Positions 1 to 9,405 of a DNA stretch of 64,000 nt are shown one piece after another. Origin of the DNA: Ferroplasma acidarmanus Fer1 (GTDB lineage Archaea; Thermoplasmatota; Thermoplasmata; Thermoplasmatales; Thermoplasmataceae); assembly GCF_000152265.2 (NCBI RefSeq), contig NC_021592.1, positions 1,054,001-1,118,000 of the forward strand, given 5' to 3'. Below the pieces are notes generated by a model. That model made no database searches and was not told the origin of the DNA. It saw only the letters and a list, made by a program, of their open reading frames with translations. The translations under genes and the position numbers were made by a program. The stretch's first letter is position 1. Each line of letters opens with the position of its first letter.

Positions 1-673
1 CTTCTGTCATCTTAATAAGGTAAGTTCCTATGGCTACTCCTGACCCTCCATTTTTCATAAGGTCTCTAATATCATCATCAGTTTTAATTCCAAATCCGTA
101 TGTAATTTCCCTGCCAGGAAGCAATTCATTAATTCTTTCTGTTGTATAGTCCAGTTCGTAGGGTATATCGATGCCGGTGGAGGGCTGGAGGCCGTAGTAA
201 ATCCATGAATTCGTCATGGAAGACACATCCTTTATTATGGAGTCCGGAGTAGAGGGTGAAAAAAATGGTATATACTCAAAACCACGATCGTTCAATTTAT
301 TAATTATTTCCTTGCCTTCACTGTAATAATCAATAATCAGGTCAGGTATTATAATTCCTGAAAAATTTCTTTTCTGGAGGTAATCAATAAACTCATCAAA
401 TCGAGCCTTTATGTCAGAATAATAGGATAAGGAATACATTTTTACATGGTTTTTATGGAAGTGGTCAAAATATTTCTTATAAAAATCATCCGAGAAATTT
501 ATGTTGCCAACATTATGTGTTTTTCTTATAACAGGCCCATCATATCTCGGGTCATTTGAAGGAAAGCCGAATTCTATATAATTTATTTTATCAACAGGGA
601 TCAGGTCAAGAAAATGTGAAAGCGTTTCATTATTCGGATATCCAAGTGTAAAATATGGTATAAGGTTCTTCAT
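1..673 (-). CDS. trpA: tryptophan synthase alpha subunit, partial (3' end beyond window)
   Basis: The reverse strand reads without a stop from an ATG at 671-673 to the window edge. The protein opens [14 protein letters not shown] and contains [17 protein letters not shown], the TrpA signature with the catalytic acid region, later GIIIPDL and near the edge [11 protein letters not shown] and GVAIGTYLI. TrpA cleaves indole-3-glycerol phosphate to indole and glyceraldehyde 3-phosphate. Its start overlaps the trpB stop as ATGA, so the two are translationally coupled. About 224 residues are visible; only the C-terminal end is missing. The family call is firm, while the protein is shorter and more divergent than bacterial TrpA. 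Confidence 0.9.
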   Translation of the reverse strand, partial: MKNLIPYFTLGYPNNETLSHFLDLIPVDKINYIEFGFPSNDPRYDGPVIRKTHNVGNINFSDDFYKKYFDHFHKNHVKMYSLSYYSDIKARFDEFIDYLQKRNFSGIIIPDLIIDYYSEGKEIINKLNDRGFEYIPFFSPSTPDSIIKDVSSMTNSWIYYGLQPSTGIDIPYELDYTTERINELLPGREITYGFGIKTDDDIRDLMKNGGSGVAIGTYLIKMTE

Positions 674-1923
674 TTTTTCTCACCGAATATTGAAAGGTCC
701 AGATACCCATGTCCGCTGACATTGACAACGATAGTTTTTTTCTCATTTATATGGGCTTTTACATACTTTATCGCGCTTGCAATTGCATGACCTGATTCAG
801 GTGCAGCAATTATCCCCTGGGTGTTTGCAAACGTTCTTAAAGCTTCTTTTACCTCTTCCTCTGTGACCTCATCGCTTTTGATTCTGCCTTTGTTGATCAG
901 AAGTGATAGTGATGGGGATGCACCATGGTATCTTAAGCCTCCAGCATAAATTGTAGGTGGCACAAAATCCGCACCCAGTGAATACATTCTCACCTGTGGC
1001 AGAATGCCTGCAGAATCCATAAGGTCATATTTATAATCGCCTTTAGAAAACTTCGGGACTTCATTGGCAGTTGTTGCTATTATCTCTGTATCATCTCCAT
1101 CAGGTATAAATGGGAATGTAAAACCACCGAAATTGCTTCCTCCCCCCACACACCCTATCAATACATCTGCATGCTCCCCAATGAGTTCAAGCTGTTTCTT
1201 CGTTTCCTGGCCTATAACACTCTGGTGTGTAAGTGATACATTCATCACACTGGCAACCATATATCTGTAATCATTATCAAGTGCATATTCCACTGCTTCG
1301 CTAATTCCAATTCCCAGAGTTCCTGGCGTGTCCGGATGTTCTTTTAATATTTTCCTTCCGTATGCAGTTAAAGTAGAAGGGCTAGCCACAACATTTCCAT
1401 TATAAAGGTTCATGACGGTTTTTCTCAATGGTTTCTGCTCAAAACTAATTTTTACCATAAAAATCTGTGAAGGAAGACCGTATAGCGATGCTGCAAGTGC
1501 GGTTGCTGATCCCCATTGCCCGGCACCGGTTTCTGTTGTAACTCCTTTTACTCCTTCCTTCATAGCATAGTATGCCTGTGGTATGGCTGTATTTATTTTA
1601 TGGGAACCTGTAGCAGTAGCGCCTTCATATTTATAGTATATTTTTCCGGAATAGCCTAGTTTTTTTTCAAGATTCCTGGCTCTTATGAGCGGTGTAGGTC
1701 TTCCTATCTGTTCATATGCTTCCATTACCTCATCAGGAATTTTTTCATATCTTTTGAATGTAAATTCCTGCTTCAAAACTTCCTTTGGCAAAATTTTATT
1801 GAGCAAATTGATTGATGATATATCACTCTTCGAATCTCTGGGTGGTGCCAGGGGTTCTGGAAGGTCAGGAACTACATTGTACCAGTTATCAGGTATTATT
1901 TCTTTATTCATTGCTGTTATCAT
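670..1923 (-). CDS. trpB2: tryptophan synthase beta chain, TrpB2 type
   Basis: PLP enzyme that joins indole and serine to give tryptophan. The motif [14 protein letters not shown] holds the PLP lysine, and [10 protein letters not shown] (Trp where TrpB1 has His) marks the TrpB2 subfamily, as does the N-terminal [16 protein letters not shown]. It is followed by trpA with an ATGA overlap, so this TrpB2 is probably the working partner of TrpA here. I place the start at the ATG at 1921-1923 because a TTTAAATAA box on this strand is centred about 26 nt upstream, as for a leaderless mRNA. An ATG at 1911 or 1944 is possible. Length is about 417 aa, normal for TrpB2. Confidence 0.9.
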   Translation of the reverse strand: MITAMNKEIIPDNWYNVVPDLPEPLAPPRDSKSDISSINLLNKILPKEVLKQEFTFKRYEKIPDEVMEAYEQIGRPTPLIRARNLEKKLGYSGKIYYKYEGATATGSHKINTAIPQAYYAMKEGVKGVTTETGAGQWGSATALAASLYGLPSQIFMVKISFEQKPLRKTVMNLYNGNVVASPSTLTAYGRKILKEHPDTPGTLGIGISEAVEYALDNDYRYMVASVMNVSLTHQSVIGQETKKQLELIGEHADVLIGCVGGGSNFGGFTFPFIPDGDDTEIIATTANEVPKFSKGDYKYDLMDSAGILPQVRMYSLGADFVPPTIYAGGLRYHGASPSLSLLINKGRIKSDEVTEEEVKEALRTFANTQGIIAAPESGHAIASAIKYVKAHINEKKTIVVNVSGHGYLDLSIFGEKK

Positions 1924-2154
1924 AATCTGTATATTAATACACATTATTTAAACATTATTGATTATTATTATTGTATAAATATAAATTATATATACAATGC
2001 TATAGAATCTCAGAAAACATAAAATTCAGGCAAATATTTAAAATCCGGGATAATTTTGTTTTAAATTCCCTTATATTCAAAAAGGCAAGACATCCTGGTT
2101 TTTCTTTAAATAACCAATGTTATAATATTATATTTTAGTGCGTGATATGGCATT

Positions 2155-2805
2155 ATGGAACCGGAGATATTTATAAACTTTAAACATTATGACAATGCTG
2201 TTGGAACTAATTCTGAAAAACTTTTAACGGATTTTAAGTCAATAAAAAAACAAAACGGGCTGTACTATTGCATGGCAGAGACAGACCTATACCTTCAAAA
2301 ATCATTCCCTGGATTGCACATTTATGGCCAGCATGTAGATTCAAATGGATATGGTGCATTTACAGGTTCAGTTTCTATAGAATCCTTGCTTGACCTGGGT
2401 GTTAAAGGATCGCTTCTGAACCATTCTGAAAAAAGGGTTGATAGTTCAATAATAGAGTCTGTAGTTAAAAAATCAAAAGAATTGGGGTTCAAAATCATAC
2501 TCTGCGTTGAGAACCTCGATGAAGCTGAAAAATATTCCAAACTGGAACCAGCATATATAGCATACGAGCCTCCGGAACTTATTGGCGGAGACATATCTGT
2601 CTCCTCAGCCAGGCCGGAAATAATAGGGCAGGCAGCAGAGATATGCAAAGGTAGAACAAAACTGCTTGTGGGTGCAGGCGTGAAAACAAAGGAGGATGTG
2701 GATACATCTATGGCTCTGGGAGCTGCCGGCGTTTTAATTGCTTCAGGAATTATTAAAAATGCGAAACCAATAAATAGGTTAGTTTCATTAATGGGTAATA
2801 GGTAA
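2155..2805 (+). CDS. tpiA: triosephosphate isomerase
   Basis: Interconverts glyceraldehyde 3-phosphate and dihydroxyacetone phosphate in central carbon metabolism. The catalytic residues of the TIM barrel are visible: Lys10 in INFKHY, His90 in LLNHSEKR and Glu138 in AYEPPELIG, followed by the phosphate-binding loops LVGAGVKT and GVLIASG. At 216 aa it is the short archaeal form (bacterial forms are about 250 aa). A run of TATA-like sequence at 2121-2137 lies about 26 nt before the ATG, so the mRNA is probably leaderless. The gene is divergent from trpB2 and 4 nt separate it from the downstream membrane-protein gene. Confidence 0.95.
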   Translation: MEPEIFINFKHYDNAVGTNSEKLLTDFKSIKKQNGLYYCMAETDLYLQKSFPGLHIYGQHVDSNGYGAFTGSVSIESLLDLGVKGSLLNHSEKRVDSSIIESVVKKSKELGFKIILCVENLDEAEKYSKLEPAYIAYEPPELIGGDISVSSARPEIIGQAAEICKGRTKLLVGAGVKTKEDVDTSMALGAAGVLIASGIIKNAKPINRLVSLMGNR

Positions 2806-2809
2806 ATTT

Positions 2810-3490
2810 ATGGCAAATCCCGGTCAAAATCCAAGGCAAAATCCCAAAAAAAATGAAGAACCATTGTTTGAGGAACCGAAATTCGATAAAAGGCAGTACC
2901 TTACATATGAGAGGGAAAGGGCAAAAGCTATAATATCGGTGTTTATAACAGGAGCGTTAATAGGGCTTCTTTCCGGGGAACTTGAAATTTATGGCTACTG
3001 GTATATTTCAATAATATTAATTATAGTAGTTATATATTTCCTGAGGAGTATTATAACATTATTCAAAATAGCGATACCGAAACAAACATCACATAAATTA
3101 TTGATGTACCTTGAGTTGATTATTACATGGCTGGTATTCTGGATAATCGCCCTGAACCCACCATTACATGTTGTTTCAGGTCCTGAGGTAATAGACCTCG
3201 AATATATGCATAATGGGAACTGGACTAAATTAAATGAAACCAATAAACAATATGACCTTTTAGGAGGGCACAGTTTCCAGTTAAGATATTACACAGAGTA
3301 CAAATATAATATAACCAACATAACAATACAGGAAAATGGGAAAGCTATAAGCAATAAATATGATCGTAGTACTGGATATGTGTACTTTAACTTAACGATG
3401 CCTACAGCCGGGTCAACCGAATCTATTAACATCAATGAAACTTCAACTGTAACAACCCATGAAACTATACAGTTCTTTGGTATATCTTAA
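2810..3490 (+). CDS. hypothetical membrane protein, three predicted TM segments
   Basis: I do not recognise a family. The 226-aa protein has a polar Asn/Gln/Pro-rich start (residues 1-30), then hydrophobic segments around residues 42-58, 63-83 and 100-115, followed by a roughly 110-residue domain rich in Asn, Thr and aromatic residues with several N-x-T/S sites, probably outside the cell. The start follows the tpiA stop by 4 nt, so it is likely co-transcribed with tpiA, although the functions do not suggest a link. It is followed by tRNA-Gly. Confidence 0.75.
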   Translation: MANPGQNPRQNPKKNEEPLFEEPKFDKRQYLTYERERAKAIISVFITGALIGLLSGELEIYGYWYISIILIIVVIYFLRSIITLFKIAIPKQTSHKLLMYLELIITWLVFWIIALNPPLHVVSGPEVIDLEYMHNGNWTKLNETNKQYDLLGGHSFQLRYYTEYKYNITNITIQENGKAISNKYDRSTGYVYFNLTMPTAGSTESININETSTVTTHETIQFFGIS

Positions 3491-3549
3491 TAATATTAAT
3501 TGTGGTTAAAATAGAAAAATAAATAAATATATTTGCCCTTATGGATTAA

Positions 3550-3622
3550 GCAGGTGTGGTGTAGCCTGGTAGCACGGAAGCCTTCCAAGCTTTCGACTCG
3601 GGTTCAAATCCCGGCACCTGCA
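3550..3622 (+). tRNA. tRNA-Gly (anticodon UCC)
   Basis: A complete 73-nt cloverleaf can be folded: acceptor GCAGGTG pairs with CACCTGC, the D arm GTGT/GCAC, the anticodon stem GAAGC/GCTTT with loop CTTCCAA, giving anticodon TCC, and the T arm TCGGG/CCCGG with loop TTCAAAT. The discriminator is A. There is no intron and no encoded CCA. A T-rich stretch follows directly. Confidence 0.97.
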
Positions 3623-3675
3623 TTTTTATAAATATGTAATATTTTTACCATTGCACTTATAAAAATAAAAATTTC

Positions 3676-4011
3676 TTATAATTGCAAATAAAAATATCCT
3701 TCAGCCTGTTTCCTTACAATTTCCTCTACCGCAGCTGTAACTATGCCAATTCCAGATCCTTTATCCACATCATCTTCGCTTAACTTCAATTCTTTCAGCG
3801 TGTTTTTGCATGCGTTTATCTTAACACCTGAATCTATAATTTCTTTGATTTTCGGCATAAATTCATCCCCTTTAAGCAAAGCTTTAACTGCAGACCTGTT
3901 AAATACAACTTCTATGTTGGCATCAGGCATAGAATTCTTCAAGTTTCCAATTTGCTTTAAAATTGTCTTCATAATGGAATAATCATTCCCGCAAACTATA
4001 ACATTGTACAT
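3676..4011 (-). CDS. DsrE/DsrF-like family protein
   Basis: A 111-aa soluble protein with the alternating beta-alpha pattern of the DsrE/DsrF/DrsH fold: an N-terminal strand MYNVIVCGND, a middle IEVVFNRSAVKALLKG, a segment with VKINACKNTLKEL that places a cysteine where sulfur-carrying DsrE proteins often have one, and a C-terminal GIGIVTAAVEEIVRKQAEGY. Family members take part in sulfur relay or have no known role; the single Cys in INACKNT is compatible with persulfide transfer but this is inference. It is monocistronic, convergent with nothing, and divergent from thrS. Confidence 0.75.
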   Translation of the reverse strand: MYNVIVCGNDYSIMKTILKQIGNLKNSMPDANIEVVFNRSAVKALLKGDEFMPKIKEIIDSGVKINACKNTLKELKLSEDDVDKGSGIGIVTAAVEEIVRKQAEGYFYLQL

Positions 4012-4103
4012 AGATGAAAATTACATTACTATATTTACCGTTTATTATTGAAAATAGCAGTGGAGTAAAAATAAATTAATATACGTATGAAATATTGCAT
4101 ATA

Positions 4104-6110
4104 ATGAATTCAAAGCAACTTTTTAATATACATAAGGGTGAACAGTTTCAGGAGATAGTTCCTGAAAAATCAGGGCACAGCATTGTGGCCGCAAGATTTC
4201 TAAACAAATTATATGATCTCAGCGACGTGGCTCCGGATAATGGAGAGGTAGAATTTATTCAAATTAATTCACCTGAGGGGGAAAAAATACTGCTTCATAG
4301 CACCGCCCATTTGCTTGCCAATGCTATTGTTGATTTATACCCTGACGCACTACCAAATACCAGCAACGAAAGTGAAGATACATTTTATTACGATTTCAAT
4401 ATGAAGCCCGTATCCATAGAAGATTTTCCTTTGATAGAGGAGAAAATGCAGGAACTGGTGCAGGCAAATATACCTATTATGAGAAAAATACTGCCTAAGA
4501 ATGAAATCCTTAAAGAATTTAGCTATAATAAATATAAACTTGACAAGATAAATGAAAATGTTCCGGATGGAGAAAACTCAAGCATATATATCCAGGGAAA
4601 TTATAAAGAGTTCTGCAGGGGGCCACATGTTCCATCCACCGGATATATAGGCGCTTTTAAATTGCTGTCAATATCAAGTACTAACTACGAAGGTGACGTA
4701 AACAAAGATAAAATGATCCGGATATACGGAACCGCTTTCCCGGATAAAAAACAGTTAAAAGCATTTTTGCTGCGCAGGGAGGAAGCTATTAAGAGGGACC
4801 ACAGGAAAATAGGCCAGGAAATGGATCTATTTACATTTGATAATGAACGTGCACCTGGTATGCCTTTTTACGCCCCTAACGGTGCAATAATCCGGAATGA
4901 ATTGATAAATTATATGAAAGAATTGAATGAAAAAAGCGGGTGGGAAGAGGTATGGACCGCACATGCTTTCAAAGACATTATATGGAAACAATCTGGACAT
5001 TATTATAAGTATAAGGATGATATGTTTCTTTTTACCCTCCCGAACGGTGACAATTACGGGTTAAAGCCCATGAACTGCCCGGGGCATATAGCAATATTCC
5101 AGAGAAGTGTTTACAGCTACCGTGATATGCCTGTTAAATATTCAGAAGCAGGCACAGTTTACAGATATGAAAAATCAGGAGAAATGGGTGGATTAACAAG
5201 ACCAAGAGGATTCACCATAGATGATGGGCATGGCTTTGTAAGGGAAGATCAGATATTTGATGAAACCATCTCTTTGCTTAAAATTATCCCATCAATATTC
5301 AAAACGATACTCGGTACAGAGGAAATTACATACGATCTCAGTGTAATGGACAAACAGCATCCTGAGAACTATCTGATGTCATACGAATGTTCCAGCTGTG
5401 GAGAAAAATTCATGCTAAGGGCAGCGTCACAGGAATATAAATGCCCGGCATGCGGTTCTGAAAATCTGAATTCCGATTTTTCAATGTGGGATAATGCTAC
5501 TGAAAATCTCAGAAGGGCACTTGAAGAATTAAAATTAAAATATACTGAATACCCAGGAGAAGCCGCATTTTATGGTCCGAAAATAGATGTACATATAAAG
5601 GATGCCCTTGGCCGCCTGTGGCAGCTATCTACCATACAGATAGACTTCTTTATGCCAGCCAATTTTGATCTATATTATATAGACAAAAATGACACTAAGG
5701 TAAGGCCGGTAATAATACACCGTGCTATATATGGAAGCTACGAAAGGTTTATAGCCATACTTCTGGAGCATTTCAATGGGAAACTTCCATTATGGCTAAC
5801 CCCGTTACAGGCATACATAATACCTGTGTCAGAGGCATATAACGAATATGCAACGGAAATAAATAAGAAATTGAGAGAAAAAGGCATCCGGTCAAAGGTT
5901 GACATATCCGACGGGACAATATCCAAGAAGATCAAACTTATCAGAACCATGAGGCCATCATATATTCTGGTAGTGGGAGAAAAAGAACTTGCAAATAATT
6001 CAGTTTCAGTAAGAAACAGAAAGGATAAGACCAGGGAATATGGCATGGATGAATTTATGGGCATAATGGCAGAAGAAATAAGGGAAAAGAAAATAGAACA
6101 GGCATTTTAA
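4104..6110 (+). CDS. thrS: threonyl-tRNA synthetase, bacterial-type with editing domain and a zinc-ribbon insertion
   Basis: Charges tRNA-Thr. Numbering from the ATG at 4104 (668 aa), residues 55-210 are the bacterial-type second-additional (editing) domain with HSTAH (His65, His69) and CRGPH (Cys171, His175). The class II catalytic core follows, with zinc ligands in MNCPGH (Cys325), DDGHGF (His376) and IIHRAIYG (His539), then an anticodon-binding domain from LTPLQAYIIPV. Between motif 2 and the MWDNATENL segment there is an insertion with CSSC (429, 432) and CPAC (447, 450), a zinc ribbon absent from usual ThrRS. A TATA-like box at 4071-4080 fits a leaderless start at 4104; an upstream TTG at 4095 is less likely. 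Confidence 0.93.
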   Translation: MNSKQLFNIHKGEQFQEIVPEKSGHSIVAARFLNKLYDLSDVAPDNGEVEFIQINSPEGEKILLHSTAHLLANAIVDLYPDALPNTSNESEDTFYYDFNMKPVSIEDFPLIEEKMQELVQANIPIMRKILPKNEILKEFSYNKYKLDKINENVPDGENSSIYIQGNYKEFCRGPHVPSTGYIGAFKLLSISSTNYEGDVNKDKMIRIYGTAFPDKKQLKAFLLRREEAIKRDHRKIGQEMDLFTFDNERAPGMPFYAPNGAIIRNELINYMKELNEKSGWEEVWTAHAFKDIIWKQSGHYYKYKDDMFLFTLPNGDNYGLKPMNCPGHIAIFQRSVYSYRDMPVKYSEAGTVYRYEKSGEMGGLTRPRGFTIDDGHGFVREDQIFDETISLLKIIPSIFKTILGTEEITYDLSVMDKQHPENYLMSYECSSCGEKFMLRAASQEYKCPACGSENLNSDFSMWDNATENLRRALEELKLKYTEYPGEAAFYGPKIDVHIKDALGRLWQLSTIQIDFFMPANFDLYYIDKNDTKVRPVIIHRAIYGSYERFIAILLEHFNGKLPLWLTPLQAYIIPVSEAYNEYATEINKKLREKGIRSKVDISDGTISKKIKLIRTMRPSYILVVGEKELANNSVSVRNRKDKTREYGMDEFMGIMAEEIREKKIEQAF

Positions 6111-6158
6111 TCCGCAATACTGCCTATGCATTTTTATATTTAATATTTATACAGTATT

Positions 6159-6533
6159 ATGTCTAAAATACCGGAAAATTTAAAATATACCAAATCACAC
6201 GAATGGTTTAAAATTGATGGAGATGTGGCTACCGTTGGCATCACAGATTTTGCACAGCATCAACTTACGGATATAGTTTATGTTGATATGCCTAAGAAAG
6301 GCACCGTAAAAAAGGCAGGAGATACCCTTTTAACAATAGAATCAGTAAAATCCGCAGAGGATGTATTTTTCCCCGTCAGTGGAGAGGTAATAGAAACAAA
6401 TGAAGAACTGGATAAAAAGCCTGAACTGGTAAATTCTGATTGCTATGAAAACTGGCTTGTCAAAATAAAGTTAACTGATAATAAATACGATTCCATGACC
6501 GCGGCAGAATATAAATCATACATAGGAGAATAA
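6159..6533 (+). CDS. gcvH: glycine cleavage system H protein
   Basis: Lipoyl carrier protein of 124 aa that shuttles the aminomethyl group in glycine cleavage. The barrel-sandwich fold is shown by TKSHEWFK and VATVGITDFAQHQLTDIVYV near the N-terminus and LTIESVKSAEDVFFPVSG, where the lysine after ESV is the lipoylation site. The C-terminal ENWLVKIK is also typical. The T, P and L proteins are not nearby. A TATA-like stretch at 6130-6143 is about 26 nt upstream of the ATG, again suggesting a leaderless transcript; rlmE follows after 8 nt. Confidence 0.94.
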   Translation: MSKIPENLKYTKSHEWFKIDGDVATVGITDFAQHQLTDIVYVDMPKKGTVKKAGDTLLTIESVKSAEDVFFPVSGEVIETNEELDKKPELVNSDCYENWLVKIKLTDNKYDSMTAAEYKSYIGE

Positions 6534-6541
6534 AATTAAGC

Positions 6542-7126
6542 ATGAATAGAAAAGACAGATATTATACCAGGGCAAAAAAGGATAATTTCAGGAGCCGCGC
6601 CTCATATAAGCTTCTTGAAATACAATCAAAGTTTAATGTAATATGGAAAACCGATTATGTGATTGAATTCGGTTCATCCCCGGGTGGGTGGACCCAGGTA
6701 GTTCAAAAGTTAACGGAAAAGCCGGTAATCGCTATTGATATTAGCCCAATGGACCCCATTGAAAATGTGACATTTGTGCAGGGCAATATAAATGACCCAG
6801 AATTATCAGAAAAAATTAAAATTGCTATGGATTCCCTTGGTATAAGCTCAGTATCAACAGTTCTATCCGATGCTATGATTAAAACCAGCGGCAATTATGA
6901 CCGGGATCATATGGGGTCTTATCTTCTCTGCGATAATGTCATGAACCTGTCAATAGACTTGCTGTCATCGGGTGGAAATGTTGTTTTAAAGCAGTTTCAG
7001 GGAGACTCAACGATGGCATTTGTAAATAAGTGGAAGGTTTATTTTAACTATTATAAGGTTACAAAGCCAAATGCATCAAGGCAGCATAGCAGGGAAGTTT
7101 ACATAATATTCAAGGATAAAATTTAA
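6542..7126 (+). CDS. rlmE: FtsJ/RlmE-family 2'-O-ribose methyltransferase
   Basis: SAM-dependent RNA methyltransferase of 194 aa, in this family acting on the 23S rRNA A-loop. The fold is visible from FRSRASYKLLEIQSKF (first catalytic Lys), the SAM loop EFGSSPGGWTQV, the motif LSDAMIKTSGNYDRDH (Asp), GGNVVLKQFQG (Lys) and SREVYIIF (Glu), completing the K-D-K-E tetrad. It follows gcvH closely and ends in a 4-nt convergent overlap with the next gene on the opposite strand. Confidence 0.93.
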   Translation: MNRKDRYYTRAKKDNFRSRASYKLLEIQSKFNVIWKTDYVIEFGSSPGGWTQVVQKLTEKPVIAIDISPMDPIENVTFVQGNINDPELSEKIKIAMDSLGISSVSTVLSDAMIKTSGNYDRDHMGSYLLCDNVMNLSIDLLSSGGNVVLKQFQGDSTMAFVNKWKVYFNYYKVTKPNASRQHSREVYIIFKDKI

Positions 7127-7740
7127 TATCTATTTTCAAAATGGTTTAAAACATCTTTGTAATAATCATAATCGACTATGCAGAATATATTTCTGTCACT
7201 GTATTCCTTTTGCAGGCTGTCTATTCTTTCTATTATGTATTTTTTCCTTTCAGCATTTACTTTTTTAAAAGATTTTAAATCTACCACATTATTCCAGGAT
7301 TCTACAAATTCCTCTGGAGTTTCAGCGTCAAATTTATACTTGCTTACCTTTTTCTTTCGCATAGAATGCCTGAGAAGGTCGGTTGTTTTTACATATTTGC
7401 TGTAAATTATCTGGTAATCTCCTTCATCCATGTCAAGCCCGATCATTTCTATGTCGTTCTCCTTGCAATATCTTGTTGCCTCTATATATACAGGTGATGG
7501 CGTCATAACCTCACCGTATCTGGAAAGATTGATTCCATACAAAATCTCATAATCTGAAAGATTCATTTCGAATGGGTCTTCCAGGAACTCTTTCATACCA
7601 TCTACCTGTTCAGGTGCTATTGTAATAAAAACTATATCCGGGCGCTTTTCTAAAAGTTCTTTCCTGAGCTCATCGCCATCCCTCACCAATCCTTTTACTC
7701 CACCGAATATGTAAAATCTATCATTAATTTTATGCATCAT
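7123..7740 (-). CDS. conserved hypothetical protein (possible distant TraB-like fold)
   Basis: A 205-aa soluble protein that I cannot place firmly. It starts with a short strand IYIFGGV-like segment (FYIFGGVKGLVRD), then LLEKRPDIVFITIAPEQVDGM, which resembles the start of TraB/PrgY domains where a helix and the phrase 'PDIV..E' follow a glycine-rich strand. The rest is charged, with a basic cluster SMRKKKVSKYK and no membrane segments. It lies 2 nt downstream of the COG1395-like regulator gene on the same strand and is very probably co-transcribed with it. No function is proposed. Confidence 0.7.
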   Translation of the reverse strand: MMHKINDRFYIFGGVKGLVRDGDELRKELLEKRPDIVFITIAPEQVDGMKEFLEDPFEMNLSDYEILYGINLSRYGEVMTPSPVYIEATRYCKENDIEMIGLDMDEGDYQIIYSKYVKTTDLLRHSMRKKKVSKYKFDAETPEEFVESWNNVVDLKSFKKVNAERKKYIIERIDSLQKEYSDRNIFCIVDYDYYKDVLNHFENRY

Positions 7741-7742
7741 TT

Positions 7743-8663
7743 TTATTTTTCTAGGAATTCATTAAAGCTATCAACATCATAAATTTTTCTAAGCTCATTG
7801 AAACTTATTATTGTGCATCCATGTATATTGCGTTTGTTAGAATTCTCCTTATTAATCAATACAGGGATATCTCCAAGAACCTCACTGATTTTCTTTATGG
7901 ATACTATTCTATTTGTATTTTCATTTACGTTATTGAATGCCCCTATGATCAGATGCGAATCTGAATTGTATGAAAGCCCATCAAAGGGATTCCTGCTAAT
8001 ATATTCGGAAATATATCCTATATTATTCATTACCGTAAGCACTTCGTTTATAAAGCCACTTGCCGCATTAACCGGCATCGGCTCCTCGTTTGAAATAGAT
8101 ACATCCACGTTTCTGCTTATGTCGCCTCTCAATATAGACTCAAGCTTCAAATAGATATCAATTGTTGCTGAACTGCCAGATTCATAAAGTGATACAGACC
8201 TTCTTGATACACCAAGCTTCTGTGCTATATACCCTATGGAATAATTGTTCTGTTCACGCAATATTCTCATTTTCTGCCCATTAATCCCGACATAAAAGCC
8301 TCCCGGAGCAGAATATATAAACGGGGGCTCACCTGCGATATAATCCTTAAAGCTTTCAAATGAAAGTATTGGTACTCCGTGCCTGAAATACAGTACGCCC
8401 CTTTCAAGCATATTGTTCCCTGCCTTTTCTCCTATTATGAGTGTTTTTGACCATGTCATTACACTCATTTTGATAAGGGGAACAACTCCAATTCTGCTGA
8501 ATGTATTCACATTATACAGAATTTTGAGAATATACCGTTCATCTCCTCTCCTGCAAATTAAATCAAATGTGACAAGGCCATATAGATCTGGCTCTGACAC
8601 TACAAAATCATTTCTTTTAAGGAAATCGTATATGTCCCTGATTAACTGTTGTCTCTGGTCCAC
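7743..8663 (-). CDS. archaeal HTH-type transcriptional regulator (COG1395-like)
   Basis: A 306-aa protein with three parts. Residues 1-120 form a mixed alpha/beta domain (FLKRNDFVVSEPDLYGLVTFDLICRR ... KTLIIGEKAGNNMLERGVLYFRHGVP), similar to the restriction-nuclease-like N-terminal domain of COG1395. Residues 128-185 are an XRE-type helix-turn-helix (MRILREQNNYSIGYIAQKLG then VSRRSVSLYESG). The C-terminal part has a second alpha/beta domain. Such proteins are conserved archaeal regulators with unknown targets. It heads a two-gene unit with the downstream hypothetical gene. Confidence 0.85.
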   Translation of the reverse strand: MDQRQQLIRDIYDFLKRNDFVVSEPDLYGLVTFDLICRRGDERYILKILYNVNTFSRIGVVPLIKMSVMTWSKTLIIGEKAGNNMLERGVLYFRHGVPILSFESFKDYIAGEPPFIYSAPGGFYVGINGQKMRILREQNNYSIGYIAQKLGVSRRSVSLYESGSSATIDIYLKLESILRGDISRNVDVSISNEEPMPVNAASGFINEVLTVMNNIGYISEYISRNPFDGLSYNSDSHLIIGAFNNVNENTNRIVSIKKISEVLGDIPVLINKENSNKRNIHGCTIISFNELRKIYDVDSFNEFLEK

Positions 8664-8719
8664 GATATAACAAAATACGTCTGTATATATAATTTTCTAT
8701 TATATAGGCATTTATATAA

Positions 8720-9313
8720 TTATTTATATATACTATGCTCTTTAAAACTCGTTGATATTTTATGCTGGCATATTTTTATTTCGCATTTATCACAGATAAC
8801 ATCTATTTCCTCCGGGGAGTCGATTAGAATTTTATTAATACCCGTTACACTGTTAAATTTCCTGAATACCTCTTCTTCAACCTCATTGTAAAAAATTAGC
8901 CTGATAAAACTTGTTTCATAATCTGAATTTATCGAATATATCTCTTTGATATTTGACATTTGCTTTTCCAGGATTCTTATTATTTCAGGTATCACTTTGA
9001 AATACATTCCCTTATCAATGAAAACGGTAACCACTTCATTCTTCATTAGAAGGGAGATTTTTTTTGTGTCCGGCAACACTGAAACGTTTTCCATAATTTC
9101 TTTTACTACAGGGTTTCTATTTACAAATTTTATAGTCTCGTATAATGTCCGTCTGTTAACCTTTAATGTACTGGCAATGCTACTAAGGGGAATTTCAATA
9201 TTATTTAAGTAAAATTTTTCGTTTACTATGGAAATTCCACTGGCGTACAGCCCCTCAACTATTCTTTTTTTAACCGGATAGATTTTAAAATATTCGTCGA
9301 ATACAAGCTGCAT
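8720..9313 (-). CDS. HTH/ACT-like regulator of amino-acid metabolism (COG2150-like)
   Basis: The 197-aa protein begins with a helix-turn-helix, SSIASTLKVNRRTLYETIKFV, followed by two alpha/beta segments (residues about 80-160) that look like an ACT-type ligand domain, for example VVTVFIDKGMYFKVIPEIIRIL. The C-terminus has a CDKCEIKICQHK cysteine cluster that may bind metal. The gene is divergent from serA, which is consistent with control of serine biosynthesis, but this is an inference from position. The 233-bp region between them has two copies of CAATCCTGCA (9321-9330 and 9396-9405). Confidence 0.7.
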   Translation of the reverse strand: MQLVFDEYFKIYPVKKRIVEGLYASGISIVNEKFYLNNIEIPLSSIASTLKVNRRTLYETIKFVNRNPVVKEIMENVSVLPDTKKISLLMKNEVVTVFIDKGMYFKVIPEIIRILEKQMSNIKEIYSINSDYETSFIRLIFYNEVEEEVFRKFNSVTGINKILIDSPEEIDVICDKCEIKICQHKISTSFKEHSIYK

Positions 9314-9320
9314 AGATGTT

Positions 9321-9405
9321 CAATCCTGCATAATATAAATACTTTATACAGAATTTTATAATTTCCAGGAACTGAACATATTTTTATTTTGTCGGCAATC
9401 CTGCA
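9321..9405. repeat. direct repeat CAATCCTGCA upstream of serA and the divergent regulator
   Basis: The same 10-mer occurs at 9321-9330 and 9396-9405, 75 nt apart, in the intergenic space between the ACT-like regulator (start 9313) and serA (start 9547). Spacing is near seven helical turns. It could be a paired operator, but only sequence identity supports this. The serA TATA-like box is probably ATTTTATAAC at about 9511-9520. Confidence 0.4.

Noticed and set aside
8649-8891. 80-aa open frame between the two regulator genes
   Set aside because: It is antisense to parts of both regulators, has low-complexity Tyr/Leu/Ile content typical of chance frames, and no start signals.
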